Assembly: GCA_016184315.1 (NCBI GenBank)
Contig: JACPCU010000016.1
Coordinates: 1 to 51,378, forward strand
Source: Nitrososphaerota archaeon
GTDB lineage: Archaea; Thermoproteota; Nitrososphaeria; Nitrososphaerales; JACQRY01
Length of the DNA: 51,378 nucleotides
Reading direction: 5' to 3'
Under the pieces are notes generated by a model that was not told the DNA's origin, made no database searches, and was given only the letters and a program-made list of their open reading frames with translations. Within the stretch, counting starts at the first letter, position 1, and every line of letters begins with the position of its first letter. Below, in pieces: positions 33,344 to 42,718 of the stretch. The position numbers and the translations under genes are program-made.

Positions 33344-34284
33344 AGAATCTAAGCCAGCTTCTAATTCAAGCAGGATTCATACTCGGGTTCTCTCTACCAT
33401 ATGCGCATCTAGCTTGGCTGACGAGTTTCGACGTATTCATCCTGCTGCTGCTTGAAACTCTTCTTCAAGGTGGATTGGCTTCTATATTTGTCGGGCTGGG
33501 GTTCGGCATGGTGGCCATTCAGGCACTGCGGGGACGGCTCATCAGCGTGAAGCTCTATGAGCTTCTCTTCTTTTCCTCGATTATGATTCTGATGGTAGTT
33601 CCCTCCCTCGCGGTCCCCGTGCTGGTCTTCCTCGCCCCAAAATACATCATGATGAGTATCAGCCTGTACTTCACGGGGCTGACAACGATAGTTGTTGTGG
33701 CTCCGCTCATCATCTTCTTCTACCAATCAGACATTATCACCAAAGTAAAGGGAGGTGTTACTGCACCAGCCGTCCTGACGCTGAGCAACTACGTTATGAT
33801 CACCCTGCTGAGCCAAGCCTTGATAGGACTAGGAACATCAGGGAGCTTGGACGTTACCTCCTTAGGGGTGAGAATATTGGGAAGCGTTGTGGCATCAGCA
33901 AACTCTCTGTTGCAGACTTTTGCTGGTTCTTCTACGTCAACTCCGTATGTTGCGATTACCAATTCGATTCTAGGCGCTTCACACCTTGTCTTTCTCACAT
34001 CCTTCTCAATAGTTACCGCTCTCTACGTTTATCAGAGACTATCTTCAAGAGGAGAGCCGCAGGAAGGCGTTGACAGAGATCTGGCAGAACTGGTTCGTGG
34101 AAGACTTACCCTACACTTTGTGGGCGCCAGTCTGCTGGCAGCTGCATTAGCAGCCTACTTGTTTGTGTTCTTAGCCGGGAGTCTCCTACAGTCTCCTGCA
34201 TCAGGTAACATCGCGTTAGTGATAGGAGTCGTTGCAGCATTCATGGCGCTTTTCTGGGCTGAAAAGAAGGCGGGGAGACGTTGA
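33340..34284 (+). CDS. Polytopic membrane protein of the MoxR/DUF58 operon
   Basis: The protein has 314 aa with about seven hydrophobic helices. They include LLIQAGFILGFSLPYAHLAW, VFILLLLETLLQGGLASIFV, LLFFSSIMILMVVPSLAVPV, YFTGLTTIVVVAPLIIFFY and two near the C-terminus (FVGASLLAAALAAYLFVFLAG, IALVIGVVAAFMALFWA). No family motif recognised. The overlap at both ends (ATGA and TTGA) shows tight coupling to its neighbours. Confidence 0.75.
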   Translation: MKNLSQLLIQAGFILGFSLPYAHLAWLTSFDVFILLLLETLLQGGLASIFVGLGFGMVAIQALRGRLISVKLYELLFFSSIMILMVVPSLAVPVLVFLAPKYIMMSISLYFTGLTTIVVVAPLIIFFYQSDIITKVKGGVTAPAVLTLSNYVMITLLSQALIGLGTSGSLDVTSLGVRILGSVVASANSLLQTFAGSSTSTPYVAITNSILGASHLVFLTSFSIVTALYVYQRLSSRGEPQEGVDRDLAELVRGRLTLHFVGASLLAAALAAYLFVFLAGSLLQSPASGNIALVIGVVAAFMALFWAEKKAGRR

Positions 34285-36029
34285 GAAAGATTGCTGTGAT
34301 TATCCTGCTTTGGTTAGCAGCCGTATCCATCCCGACAAGTCAAGCCGAAGCCCGTGAGGCTAGGGTACAGATCGGGTTTACGCCCTTCTTTCTTTACGAC
34401 GCAGATGTATATGGCGCGCCAATATTCATGCCCGGTGAACCTCTGTGGCTCTACACGTTGGAATCTTCAAGAGCAAACCTGATTGATCCCAGAGGCAGAG
34501 TTGCAGCATCAGTCATTGTTGATAGAAGACCTACACCGATTTACACGTTTGGCAACCTCGATCCTCTAGGCGGATGGACATTAGATGTTCAGGGGCAAAG
34601 ATTCTCTTCTTCCTATCTTGTCCAGCTCCAGAAGCGCAGTTTAGACAGAGTTGAGCTTACGAACACTTTTCAGCTGGAAAACCAGTCACTGCTCTCCACA
34701 GGAACGGTGCGAATACTTTCCGATGAGGCCATAGGTCCACACAACATGGTTTTGGTGAGACATCCTCCTGAATTCCTATTGCAAGAGATCCCTACAGGGA
34801 ATGTAGGTGGCTTAAGGCTTCAGGTTAGGCTGACGCAAGCTGCTGAACAGCCAGATAGGGTAGCTCTTGAACCGTATGCTCCCGAACTGGCTCAGGACGA
34901 AGAAGGCCTTGCTTCACTGGCTAGACCCGCTCCGACTAATGCTTCAGCAGTATTCTGGGCGGAGGCGTCAATGGATCTGCCCTTCTATAAGGCTCAAGCC
35001 GGTCGTACTGCCATTACAATAGTGTCAGGCGTTATAGCGAAAACCCTGCCGATCAAGGTCTTATACACCGATCGGCCTACCGACCGAGTTGAGCTCACAC
35101 TTCCTTCGCTTAGCAAAGTTGGTGCAGGAGGAACCATGCCTCTGAGATTCGGAAAGGGCAGCATCCAGGTCTACACCCAAACAGAAGACAACATCCATAT
35201 CACAAAGATCCCTGTTTACTTCTTATCTCAGGGACTCTCTGTAGGAATCGCAGACGAATTCTCTTCACCCCCGCTAGTATCCTCGTTCAATTATGCTCTG
35301 AGGGACAATGTCACCAAGGCATCCGAATACAAGCTCTACTTGTTGAGCAATGTCAACGGCGCCCAGCAGCTGTGGAACTCATCGGCGAAACCACCAATAG
35401 CAAAAATCACTGTGTTCAACAACTTGACGCAGAGTCCTCTACAAGGATACCGGACGACTCTTAGCGGCAGAGACGGGGGCCATGTCACCGTGGAGGGTGA
35501 TACCTATCTTCTCCTGTCACGGGATCAAGAAACAATTCAGATGGATCTCCACGTAGACGGTGTACGCTTCAGAGAAGAAGATATCTCTCCTCGAATTCTC
35601 ACTGTTAGCCCGCTCTCAAGCAAAACGGTGAATGTGGCTGCAGGCAGGATTGAGTTCAGGGTCAAAGACATCTTAGGGGTTCCACTAGACGATGGCACCA
35701 TACAACTCTACAGGAGAAACGGTCTCACAGCCGAATTTGAAACAGAGGTCAGATGGTCACAGGGAGCCATGCCGACCCTTACGATGCCGACAGGAACCTA
35801 TACCGTCAATGTCAACTCTCTCGGCGCCACTACATCCACCTTATTCTTCGTTGACTCAGCTGAAAAAGCGGTGGATCTGTCTGTCAACCGCCTACAGGTC
35901 ACCATGGAACAGGCGATGATGTCAGCTGCGGTCACGATCATAGCTCTGGAAGTTCTTCTTGTCTACAATATTTGGAGGCGTCTCTTCAGGTTGAGAAACG
36001 CTCTTTCGCCTCCATCAGCGCCAAAGTAG
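34281..36029 (+). CDS. Large secreted-and-anchored ectodomain protein, last gene of the MoxR/DUF58 operon
   Basis: The protein has 582 aa and starts with TTG in a TTGA overlap. A signal peptide (KIAVIILLWLAAVSIPTSQA) leads to about 510 extracellular residues that look like several Ig- or CARDB-like beta domains (for example RVEL repeats, PLPIKVLYTDRP-type strands, a carboxypeptidase-regulatory-like piece near MPTGTYTVNVNSLG). A single C-terminal helix follows (VTIIALEVLLVYNIW) with a short basic tail. The topology is a type I surface protein. Together with genes 29365-34284 it suggests a membrane complex displaying beta-domain proteins, assembled by MoxR. Confidence 0.75.
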   Translation: MRKIAVIILLWLAAVSIPTSQAEAREARVQIGFTPFFLYDADVYGAPIFMPGEPLWLYTLESSRANLIDPRGRVAASVIVDRRPTPIYTFGNLDPLGGWTLDVQGQRFSSSYLVQLQKRSLDRVELTNTFQLENQSLLSTGTVRILSDEAIGPHNMVLVRHPPEFLLQEIPTGNVGGLRLQVRLTQAAEQPDRVALEPYAPELAQDEEGLASLARPAPTNASAVFWAEASMDLPFYKAQAGRTAITIVSGVIAKTLPIKVLYTDRPTDRVELTLPSLSKVGAGGTMPLRFGKGSIQVYTQTEDNIHITKIPVYFLSQGLSVGIADEFSSPPLVSSFNYALRDNVTKASEYKLYLLSNVNGAQQLWNSSAKPPIAKITVFNNLTQSPLQGYRTTLSGRDGGHVTVEGDTYLLLSRDQETIQMDLHVDGVRFREEDISPRILTVSPLSSKTVNVAAGRIEFRVKDILGVPLDDGTIQLYRRNGLTAEFETEVRWSQGAMPTLTMPTGTYTVNVNSLGATTSTLFFVDSAEKAVDLSVNRLQVTMEQAMMSAAVTIIALEVLLVYNIWRRLFRLRNALSPPSAPK

Positions 36030-36031
36030 GC

Positions 36032-36670
36032 TCAACCCTCTCCTCGCCAAACTTCAGAAATCTTTCGTAGAAACCTATCCGCTGCTTCTGGTTCCACATT
36101 GAGACCCTTACATATGCCTATTAAACCGGCTTGATCCACTCCGTCTAAGTATGCTGCCAGTAGGGCTTCGTCCACTGTTGTGAAACCAACTTTCTTCAGG
36201 AGCATATTTCGCTCTTCACCAAGGGCAGCGATTAGAAGGAAAAGTCTCTTTTCTCTTTGCCTGACTAGTCTAAGTCTTCTACGCCAGCTCCTCGCCTCTT
36301 CTTCAATGTCCTGGATGATTTCAAAGATCTTCTTCGATGTTGTTCTGCGTCTCAGCTCGACACTTTCTTCAGCTCTAGGTTTTACGAAAAGGTGCAGGGA
36401 AAAAACTCCGTCTTCGTCGCTCTTGACAGCATCTATAGTTGCGCTCAGCCTGTAGAGATGTCGAGGTCTTTGGCGTTCCTCTTGGTCCAAAATTATCTTC
36501 TCCACAATTTTGTTTTCAGCCAGTATGTTCACGTGTTTGAAGACTGCTTGGGTTGTTAGATCTAGTTCTCTGGCCAGTTCAGGGAGCGTTCTGGGTCTCT
36601 GTTGAAGGAGTTCTAGGAGTCTGAGGCGGATGGGCGATGCCGCGATCTTGTGGGTGGTTCCGGTTTTCAA
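36032..36670 (-). CDS. ArsR/Phr-like winged-helix regulator of heat-shock genes
   Basis: The protein has 212 aa, close to the length of Pyrococcus Phr and Archaeoglobus HSR1. It starts with TTG. The N-terminal winged helix reads SPIRLRLLELLQQRPRTLPE, LARELDLTTQAVFKHVNILA and a wing with R-P-R-H-L-Y-R-L-S. A basic coiled-coil dimer region follows (about 105-145, with W-R-R-R-L-R-L-V-R-Q-R-E-K-R). It is divergent from hsp20 and cdc48, the genes that Phr/HSR1 regulators control in other archaea. A palindrome lies between the two starts. The regulatory role is inferred from this arrangement. Confidence 0.78.
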   Translation of the reverse strand: MKTGTTHKIAASPIRLRLLELLQQRPRTLPELARELDLTTQAVFKHVNILAENKIVEKIILDQEERQRPRHLYRLSATIDAVKSDEDGVFSLHLFVKPRAEESVELRRRTTSKKIFEIIQDIEEEARSWRRRLRLVRQREKRLFLLIAALGEERNMLLKKVGFTTVDEALLAAYLDGVDQAGLIGICKGLNVEPEAADRFLRKISEVWRGEG

Positions 36671-36693
36671 GGGTTGTTTGGATTAGGATGCGA

Positions 36694-36707
36694 AACTTTT
36701 ATAAGTT
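36694..36707. promoter_or_regulatory. TATA element usable in both directions
   Basis: The sequence has AACTT and AAGTT arms around TTAT, so it reads as TATA-like on either strand. It is centred about 26 bp from a predicted hsp20 start site near 36727 and about 25 bp from one near 36676 for the regulator gene, whose start codon is at 36670. Confidence 0.55.
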
Positions 36708-36718
36708 ATCCTATTATT

Positions 36719-36735
36719 AGTAACCATTGGTTACT
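36719..36735. promoter_or_regulatory. Palindromic operator at the hsp20 promoter
   Basis: AGTAACCA-T-TGGTTACT is a perfect 8+8 palindrome with one central base. It contains GTAAC and GTTAC spaced by seven bases, close to the CTAAC-N-GTTAG type site described for archaeal HSR1-like regulators. It covers the predicted transcription start between the TATA element and the ATG at 36740, where a bound repressor would block polymerase. Confidence 0.7.
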
Positions 36736-36739
36736 AACC

Positions 36740-37243
36740 ATGTGGAACAATAGGAGATGGATCCACGACATAATGGATGACTTAGAAAGTTTCATGGAGG
36801 AAACCGAAGAGGAAATCGAACGAGTCATCAAAGGTTTCTACGAAGAGGGCCAATGGTCCCTTTCGAAACCGCTCGTCTACGGTTTCTCCATCAGGTTTAA
36901 CTCAAACGGTGTTCCTGTGATAAAGTCATTTGGCGACAAACCTCTTAAGGAAGGATTCAGGGAACCTTTCAGTGACCAGCTAGTGGATCAGCAGAGAGGT
37001 GACCTCAAAGTCATTCTTGAAATGCCAGGAGTGGAGAAGAGCGACATTGACGTGAAGTCCACGGAGAGCGAGACGACGGTGTCAGCAGCCAGGGGTGAAG
37101 CCAAATATAGAACCAGTATACAACATCATACCCCTGTGTTACCAGAGACCGCAACAGCCACCTACTTAAACGGCATACTGGAGGTAGCCTTCCGCCTTAA
37201 GGACAAGGCTAATAAGGGGTTTACGAAGATCAAGGTAGAATAA
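36740..37243 (+). CDS. hsp20: Small heat-shock protein Hsp20
   Basis: The protein has 167 aa with ATG at 36740, right after the operator; a longer in-frame reading to 36650 would run through the promoter. The N-terminal arm is acidic (DDLESFMEETEEEIERVIKG). The alpha-crystallin domain has DLKVILEMPGVEKSDIDVKS and the closing LNGILEVAFRLKDK, and the tail carries an I-K-V-E end. It holds unfolding proteins under stress. cdc48 follows 13 nt after its stop, so the two share a transcript. Confidence 0.9.
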   Translation: MWNNRRWIHDIMDDLESFMEETEEEIERVIKGFYEEGQWSLSKPLVYGFSIRFNSNGVPVIKSFGDKPLKEGFREPFSDQLVDQQRGDLKVILEMPGVEKSDIDVKSTESETTVSAARGEAKYRTSIQHHTPVLPETATATYLNGILEVAFRLKDKANKGFTKIKVE

Positions 37244-37256
37244 GGGGGAAAAGCCT

Positions 37257-39425
37257 CTGAGCCAGAAAACTGTTGAACTAAAAGTTCTGGAGGCCTACAC
37301 TAGAGATGTAGGACGAGGAGTAGCAAGAGTAGACTACGACGCTATGGATGCAACAGAGGCATCCACAGGAGACATCGTAGAGATAAGAGGCAAACGCAAA
37401 ACCGTGGCCAAATGCCTACCACTCTACCCTTCTGATGAAGGGAGAGGTGTCATAAGGATAGACGGCTTGATACGTAACAACACAGGCGTAGCTATTGGAG
37501 ACACAGTAGCCATCAGAAAGATCAAGGCTCTTCCCGCTGAGAAGATAATCGTAGCCCCACTTGAGGCTATTCCTCCGATCGATGAACGTTACTTAGCTGA
37601 CGCACTGGAAGGCGTTCCCGTAACCAAGGGTGACAACATAATGATCCCCTACTTCGGAGGCAGACTGACCTTCCAAGTTGTCGGCGTAAACCCGTCTGCT
37701 GAAGCAGTGTTAATCGGGCAGCGCACTGTTTTCGTCATCTCCGAGAAAGGAGAGACTCTGCGCGGAGTTCCACAGGTCACCTACGAGGACATAGGAGGCC
37801 TGAAGGAGGAAATACAGAAGGTCCGCGAAATGATCGAGCTTCCCCTGAGGCACCCAGAAATCTTTGAGAAGCTGGGTGTTGAAGCCCCGAAAGGGGTGCT
37901 GCTCTACGGTCCTCCAGGCACCGGTAAGACCCTTCTCGCAAAAGCTGTAGCAAATGAAAGCGCCGCTCACTTCATCAGCATCAGCGGACCTGAAATAATG
38001 AGCAAGTTCTACGGCGAGTCCGAGGCTAGGCTCAGAGAGATCTTCAAAGAAGCTAAAGAGAAGGCCCCTACAATCATATTCATAGACGAAATCGACTCGA
38101 TTGCACCGAAAAGAGAGGAAGTCACAGGCGAAGTAGAGCGAAGAGTCGTCAGCCAGCTTCTGTCTTTGATGGACGGACTGGAAGGAAGAGGCAAAGTCAT
38201 AGTAATCGCGGCAACGAACAGGCCTAACGCCATTGATCCTGCTCTTAGACGCCCGGGCAGGTTTGACAGAGAGATAGAGATCAAGGTGCCCAGCAAGAAG
38301 GGAAGACTGGAGATCCTTCAGATTCACACAAGGCATATGCCTCTGGTGCAGGACGTGGACTTGGAGAGGCTGGCAGCTGTGACCCATGGTTTCGTCGGCG
38401 CTGACGCAGAATATCTCTGCAAGGAGGCTGCTATGAAGACCCTGCGGAGGGTTCTCCCAGAAATGAAAATGGAGGATGAAAAACTGGGCCCAGAGTTCCT
38501 TAACAAGCTTGAGGTGACTATGGCTGACTTCGAGAATGCCCTGAAAGATGTTATGCCCTCAGCGATGAGAGAGGTCTACCTTGAGACTCCTGATGTGAAT
38601 TGGAGTGACATAGGGGGCTTGGAGAACCTGAAGAAGGAGTTGCAGGAAGCCGTCGAATGGCCACTCAAATATCCTGATCTCTACTCACGCACAGGCTACT
38701 CGATGCCTAAGGGTATATTGCTCTACGGTCCCTCCGGCACCGGTAAAACCCTTCTGGCAAAGGCTGTAGCAAGCGAAAGCGAGGCCAACTTCATTAGTGT
38801 AAGAGGACCGGAGCTCCTGTCAAAGTGGGTCGGCGAATCAGAGAGAGGTATCAGAGAAGTCTTCAGGAGGGCAAGGCAAGCAGCCCCATGCATCATATTC
38901 TTCGACGAAATCGAGTCAGTAGCGCCCGTCAGAGGACTTGGAGGAGACAGCATGGTCACAGAAAGAGTCGTAAGCCAGCTGCTTACTGAGCTGGACGGTA
39001 TCCAAGCCCTTCAGGGAGTCGTAGTTCTCGCAGCGACTAACCGCGTAGATATGGTGGATCCGGCTCTGCTTAGAGCAGGCAGATTCGACAAGCTGCTTTA
39101 CGTTCAGCTGCCTGACCGGGGAGCTAGACGGCAGATACTGGACATACATGCCAAGGGCAAACCACTCGGCAAAGATGTAGATCTTGAGAGGGTTGCTGAT
39201 CTGACGGAAGGATTCGGCGGCGCGGATGTTGCTTCCGTGTCTAACACCGCTGTCTCACTCCTGCTACAGGAGTTCGTGGCCAGATACTCGAAGCCTGAGG
39301 ACGTGAAGAAGCACATCGATGAAGCAATTCTCTCAATGCGCCACTTCGAGGAAGCCATTCGTAAGGTGAAAACTTCCAGAGAAGGTAAGCCTGCGGAGAA
39401 AGTGGCCGTCCCCTACTACCGCTAG
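37257..39425 (+). CDS. cdc48: CDC48/VAT-type AAA+ unfoldase, probable CTG start
   Basis: The protein has 722 aa when read from CTG 37257. The family's N-terminal strand ([20 protein letters not shown]) lies upstream of the first ATG (37344). No ATG, GTG or TTG exists in frame between the TAG at 37236 and that ATG. A GGGGG sequence sits 8 nt before the CTG. The double-psi barrel is followed by D1 with Walker A GPPGTGKT and Walker [15 protein letters not shown], and D2 with a variant Walker A GPSGTGKT and Walker [16 protein letters not shown]. The C-terminus ends P-Y-Y-R, which resembles the HbYX tail that docks on the 20S proteasome. It unfolds proteins, with heat-shock co-expression suggested by hsp20. 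Confidence 0.95.
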   Translation: MSQKTVELKVLEAYTRDVGRGVARVDYDAMDATEASTGDIVEIRGKRKTVAKCLPLYPSDEGRGVIRIDGLIRNNTGVAIGDTVAIRKIKALPAEKIIVAPLEAIPPIDERYLADALEGVPVTKGDNIMIPYFGGRLTFQVVGVNPSAEAVLIGQRTVFVISEKGETLRGVPQVTYEDIGGLKEEIQKVREMIELPLRHPEIFEKLGVEAPKGVLLYGPPGTGKTLLAKAVANESAAHFISISGPEIMSKFYGESEARLREIFKEAKEKAPTIIFIDEIDSIAPKREEVTGEVERRVVSQLLSLMDGLEGRGKVIVIAATNRPNAIDPALRRPGRFDREIEIKVPSKKGRLEILQIHTRHMPLVQDVDLERLAAVTHGFVGADAEYLCKEAAMKTLRRVLPEMKMEDEKLGPEFLNKLEVTMADFENALKDVMPSAMREVYLETPDVNWSDIGGLENLKKELQEAVEWPLKYPDLYSRTGYSMPKGILLYGPSGTGKTLLAKAVASESEANFISVRGPELLSKWVGESERGIREVFRRARQAAPCIIFFDEIESVAPVRGLGGDSMVTERVVSQLLTELDGIQALQGVVVLAATNRVDMVDPALLRAGRFDKLLYVQLPDRGARRQILDIHAKGKPLGKDVDLERVADLTEGFGGADVASVSNTAVSLLLQEFVARYSKPEDVKKHIDEAILSMRHFEEAIRKVKTSREGKPAEKVAVPYYR

Positions 39426-39615
39426 GAAGACAACTAACATCACAGCTGTCGACAACATGCTTCTATCTGCCCCCTGAGGGCGGGTAGGAGCAAGTCTTAT
39501 GAGCACCTCTAAACCAGTGTTTCTATTGACGAACTATTGCGGTTGATGATCTTGACCTCCAAGTCAAGCCTCTGCATACCAGAATCGAAGTAAGGGTTCA
39601 ATTGGAGCGATAGCT

Positions 39616-41424
39616 ATGGTGCACAGAGTTGCAGCCCTAGACAAAGATTCCTGCGTTTCAAGGAAGTGCGGATTAGAATGCATCAAGTTCTGCCCTGTAA
39701 ACAAGACTGGATCAGACTGCATAATTCTCGGTGAGGACGCTAAGGCAGTCATAAGTGAAGAGCTATGTACTGGCTGTGGCATATGCATAAAGAAATGCCC
39801 CTTTGAAGCCATCACCATAGTTAACCTCGCCGAAGAGTTGCTTGAAGAGAAGATCCATCAATACGGCGTCAACACCTTCAGGCTCTACCGTCTCCCTATT
39901 CCCAGAGCAGGAGGCGTAGTGGGTCTTGTGGGAAGAAACGGTGTCGGCAAGACAACTGCTCTAAACATTCTTTCTGGGACCCTTAAGCTCAACCTCGGAA
40001 GGTATGAGAAACCTCCTGAGTGGGATGAGATCATTGGAGCCTTTCAGGGAACTGAGATGAAGCAGCATTTCCAGAAGATCGCGTCAGGGGAGCTGAAGGT
40101 TTCAGTCAAGCCTCAGCAGGTCCATTTGATCCAAAAAGCTTGGGGCAAAGACGCACTATCGCTCCTCAAGAAGTTTGACGAAAGAAACGTGGTCAACGAC
40201 ATGGTGACGGGTCTCAACCTTGACACCTGCATTGACAAATCTGTCGCAGATCTGAGCGGGGGAGAACTCCAGCGGCTTGCTGTTGCAGTAGCAGCGTCTA
40301 GGGAAGCAGAACTCTACCTATTCGACGAACCTTCATCTTACAACGATGTCTACCAGAGGCTTGCAGTCTCGAAGATTATCAGAGGTCTCTCAGAGCAGGG
40401 GAAGAAAGTTGTTGTAGTGGAGCATGACCTTACATTCCTAGATTATCTGAGCGACTATCTGTACTTGCTCTACGGTGAGCCTGGTGCCTACGGTATCCTG
40501 TCCACCCTGCAGGCTGCTCGCACAGGCATCAACATTCTGCTGGATGGTTATCTTCCCAGCGAAAACGTCAGGTTTAGAGACGCACCAGTAGTCTTTGACA
40601 CCACTGCGCCAGTGGAAGAGCAGCTGCTTGAAGAATATGTGGTCAGATACCAAGAGTTCTCCAAAATCTATCCCGGCTTCAGCCTGAGCGTAGAAACAGG
40701 AGGTCTCAGAAGAGGCGAGGTCATCGGCATACTGGGCGCCAACGCTCTGGGCAAGACCACTTTCATGAAGATTATCGCCGGCGTGGAAAAGCCTAGCGCC
40801 GGTAGCGCCGAAACCCTGTTGACCATCTCCTATAAGCCCCAATACCTTTCCGCGGACTTCGAGGGCAGTGTTCGAGACCTATTGTCAAAGACGTCAGGAG
40901 GCCAATTCGAGTCTGGTGCCTATGAATCCCAGATAATTAGGCCACTGGGCGTCCACAGGCTCTACGACAAATCTGTTCAAGAGCTGAGCGGGGGAGAGCT
41001 GCAGAAGGTCGCCATATCCGCCAGTCTCTCACGTGACGCCGATATCTATGCTCTGGACGAGCCCTCAGCATTCATAGACATAGAAGACAGAATTATTCTT
41101 GCGAAAGCAGTGCAGAGATTTGTCAGGGCTCAGGGAAGATCAGCATTCATAGTAGACCATGACGTTCAACTCGTTGACATTGTGGCCGACCGATTGATCA
41201 TCTTTTCAGGCAAGCCTGGCGTGAAGGGACATGCCACGCCGCCGTTAAACAAACTTGAAGGGATGAACAGCTTCCTCAAAGAGTTAGGAATAACTTACAG
41301 GCGAGACGTTGACAGTGGAAGACCCCGGGTCAACAAGCCTGGGAGCAAACTTGACAGACATCAGAAGACAATTGAACAGTTCTACTATGTCCGCGTCGCC
41401 GCTGATGAAGAGAGCGGAGAGTAG
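39616..41424 (+). CDS. ABCE1 ribosome-splitting ATPase
   Basis: The protein has 602 aa and is full length. It splits 70S ribosomes after termination. The N-terminal Fe-S domain has eight cysteines (C-V-S-R-K-C-G-L-E-C, F-C-P-V-N-K, ELCTGCGICIKKCPFEA). Two ATP-binding halves follow: Walker A GRNGVGKTT and GANALGKTT, signature motifs LSGGELQRLAVA and LSGGELQKVAIS, and Walker B YLFDEPSSYNDVYQR and YALDEPSAFIDIEDR. It lies 190 bp after cdc48 and 12 nt before trm5. Confidence 0.97.
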   Translation: MVHRVAALDKDSCVSRKCGLECIKFCPVNKTGSDCIILGEDAKAVISEELCTGCGICIKKCPFEAITIVNLAEELLEEKIHQYGVNTFRLYRLPIPRAGGVVGLVGRNGVGKTTALNILSGTLKLNLGRYEKPPEWDEIIGAFQGTEMKQHFQKIASGELKVSVKPQQVHLIQKAWGKDALSLLKKFDERNVVNDMVTGLNLDTCIDKSVADLSGGELQRLAVAVAASREAELYLFDEPSSYNDVYQRLAVSKIIRGLSEQGKKVVVVEHDLTFLDYLSDYLYLLYGEPGAYGILSTLQAARTGINILLDGYLPSENVRFRDAPVVFDTTAPVEEQLLEEYVVRYQEFSKIYPGFSLSVETGGLRRGEVIGILGANALGKTTFMKIIAGVEKPSAGSAETLLTISYKPQYLSADFEGSVRDLLSKTSGGQFESGAYESQIIRPLGVHRLYDKSVQELSGGELQKVAISASLSRDADIYALDEPSAFIDIEDRIILAKAVQRFVRAQGRSAFIVDHDVQLVDIVADRLIIFSGKPGVKGHATPPLNKLEGMNSFLKELGITYRRDVDSGRPRVNKPGSKLDRHQKTIEQFYYVRVAADEESGE

Positions 41425-41436
41425 GACCGCCTAGGC

Positions 41437-42285
41437 ATGGCTAGGATGCTCAAAGAAGCACTAAGAGGCGTTTTGGAGCGTGATGAGCTCAGCTTCTTAG
41501 CATCAGGCTTTGACACAATTGGAGACATAGCTATTCTAAGGCTGGACAAGAGGCTTGAGCCGAGAAAAAGTCTGATCGCATCCGTGATTCTTGGGAAGAA
41601 CAAGGCGATCAAAACGATACTCAACCAAGTTTCCCCTGTGTCAGGGGAATACCGAGTCAGATCCTTTGAGTATGTAGCGGGAGAGGAGAAGACTCTGACG
41701 ACACACAGAGAGAACGGCTGTGTTTTTGTCGTCGATGTTGATAAGGTGTATTTCTCGCCACGACTGTCCACAGAGAGGCTCAGAGTAGCAAACATGGTGG
41801 AAAGCGGGGAAACTGTTGTCAACATGTTTGCAGGCGTCGGCGTTTTCTCCGTTACAATTGCCAAGAAGCACCGTGATGTGAAGGTGTTCAGCATTGACGT
41901 CAATCCAGTTGCCCACGAAATGCAGGTCAAGAACATACAGCTGAACAAGGTTGAGGGCAGAGTCATACCTCTTCTTGGAGATGCTCGAAACGTAATCAAC
42001 CAGTCGTTCAGAGGAGTTGCGGACAGGGTTATTATGCCTCTGCCTGAGAATGCTCACTCGTATCTTCCTGACGCTGTTTCAGCCTTGAAAGAGGCAGGAG
42101 GAATGATTCATTACTACACGCATGTTTTCACGGGTAGGGGTGAGAAACCAGTGTTGAAAGCCGTCGAAGGTTTGAATAGTTTCCTAAAGGCGCCGTATAG
42201 TGTTCGAAGCGCAAGAGTTGTAAGAGAAGTGGGGCCTGGATGGGTAGAAGTCAGCCTAGATTTGAAGATAGGAGGCGGTGTCTAA
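41437..42285 (+). CDS. trm5: tRNA (guanine37-N1)-methyltransferase Trm5
   Basis: The protein has 282 aa. It methylates G37 next to the anticodon to prevent frameshifting. The D2 domain (GDIAILRLDKRLEPRKSLIA) is followed by the Rossmann domain with SAM loop NMFAGVGVFSVTIAKKH, SIDVNPVAHEMQVKNI, LLGDARNVI and the catalytic-loop equivalent VIMPLPENAHSYL. It lacks the D1 domain of the longer Trm5b, like Trm5a/Trm5c types. It directly follows ABCE1 (12-nt gap). Confidence 0.9.
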   Translation: MARMLKEALRGVLERDELSFLASGFDTIGDIAILRLDKRLEPRKSLIASVILGKNKAIKTILNQVSPVSGEYRVRSFEYVAGEEKTLTTHRENGCVFVVDVDKVYFSPRLSTERLRVANMVESGETVVNMFAGVGVFSVTIAKKHRDVKVFSIDVNPVAHEMQVKNIQLNKVEGRVIPLLGDARNVINQSFRGVADRVIMPLPENAHSYLPDAVSALKEAGGMIHYYTHVFTGRGEKPVLKAVEGLNSFLKAPYSVRSARVVREVGPGWVEVSLDLKIGGGV

Positions 42286-42307
42286 GAGACTTCCTGTAAA
42301 CTGGTGT

Positions 42308-42598
42308 CTATTCTTTCTTTTCGCCTTGTGGCTGTTGAGGGGTTTCTGAGGTTGCTGGAGGTGTCAGAGGTTCGACTGCTGGGGTGGTGGCCATGGTCCA
42401 GCCTATCCATGCTAATATCCCGAAGATCGCCGCTACTGCGATTAACGCAGTGATCCGAAGTACAAGAAGAGCGACAGCGTCTGTGACAAGAAAGAGTAAG
42501 TAAAGGTATACTAGAATGCCTAAAATACCACCTGCGAACAATAGTCCTCCTACGGTGCGATCTCTACTCAAGCGGTTTCGTTTAATGTGCGATTGCAA
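42308..42598 (-). CDS. Small two-helix membrane protein
   Basis: The protein has 96 aa. Two or three hydrophobic helices (GGLLFAGGILGILVYLYLLF, VTDAVALLVLRITALIAVAA, IFGILAWIGWTMA) are followed by a Pro/Thr/Gln-rich cytoplasmic or external tail (TPAVEPLTPPATSETPQQPQ). No family recognised. It lies alone and convergent with trm5. Confidence 0.6.
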   Translation of the reverse strand: MQSHIKRNRLSRDRTVGGLLFAGGILGILVYLYLLFLVTDAVALLVLRITALIAVAAIFGILAWIGWTMATTPAVEPLTPPATSETPQQPQGEKKE

Positions 42599-42718
42599 AT
42601 CCCTATTTATACTTTGGCGTCAAGGTTTCTGATAACTCTGCAGGTTATGCAATTTTAGGATTAATAGTGGAAGGAGGGGTGATAGGTATCCATACCACGA
42701 ACAGTTAACAGAAATGTG

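Noticed and set aside
36650-36739. Longer Hsp20 start upstream of 36740
   Set aside because: It would cover the TATA box and operator; the ATG at 36740 is correctly placed.
39543-39595. Possible C/D box sRNA between cdc48 and ABCE1 (TTGATGA)
   Set aside because: A C-box-like sequence is present but no CTGA D box follows at the expected distance.
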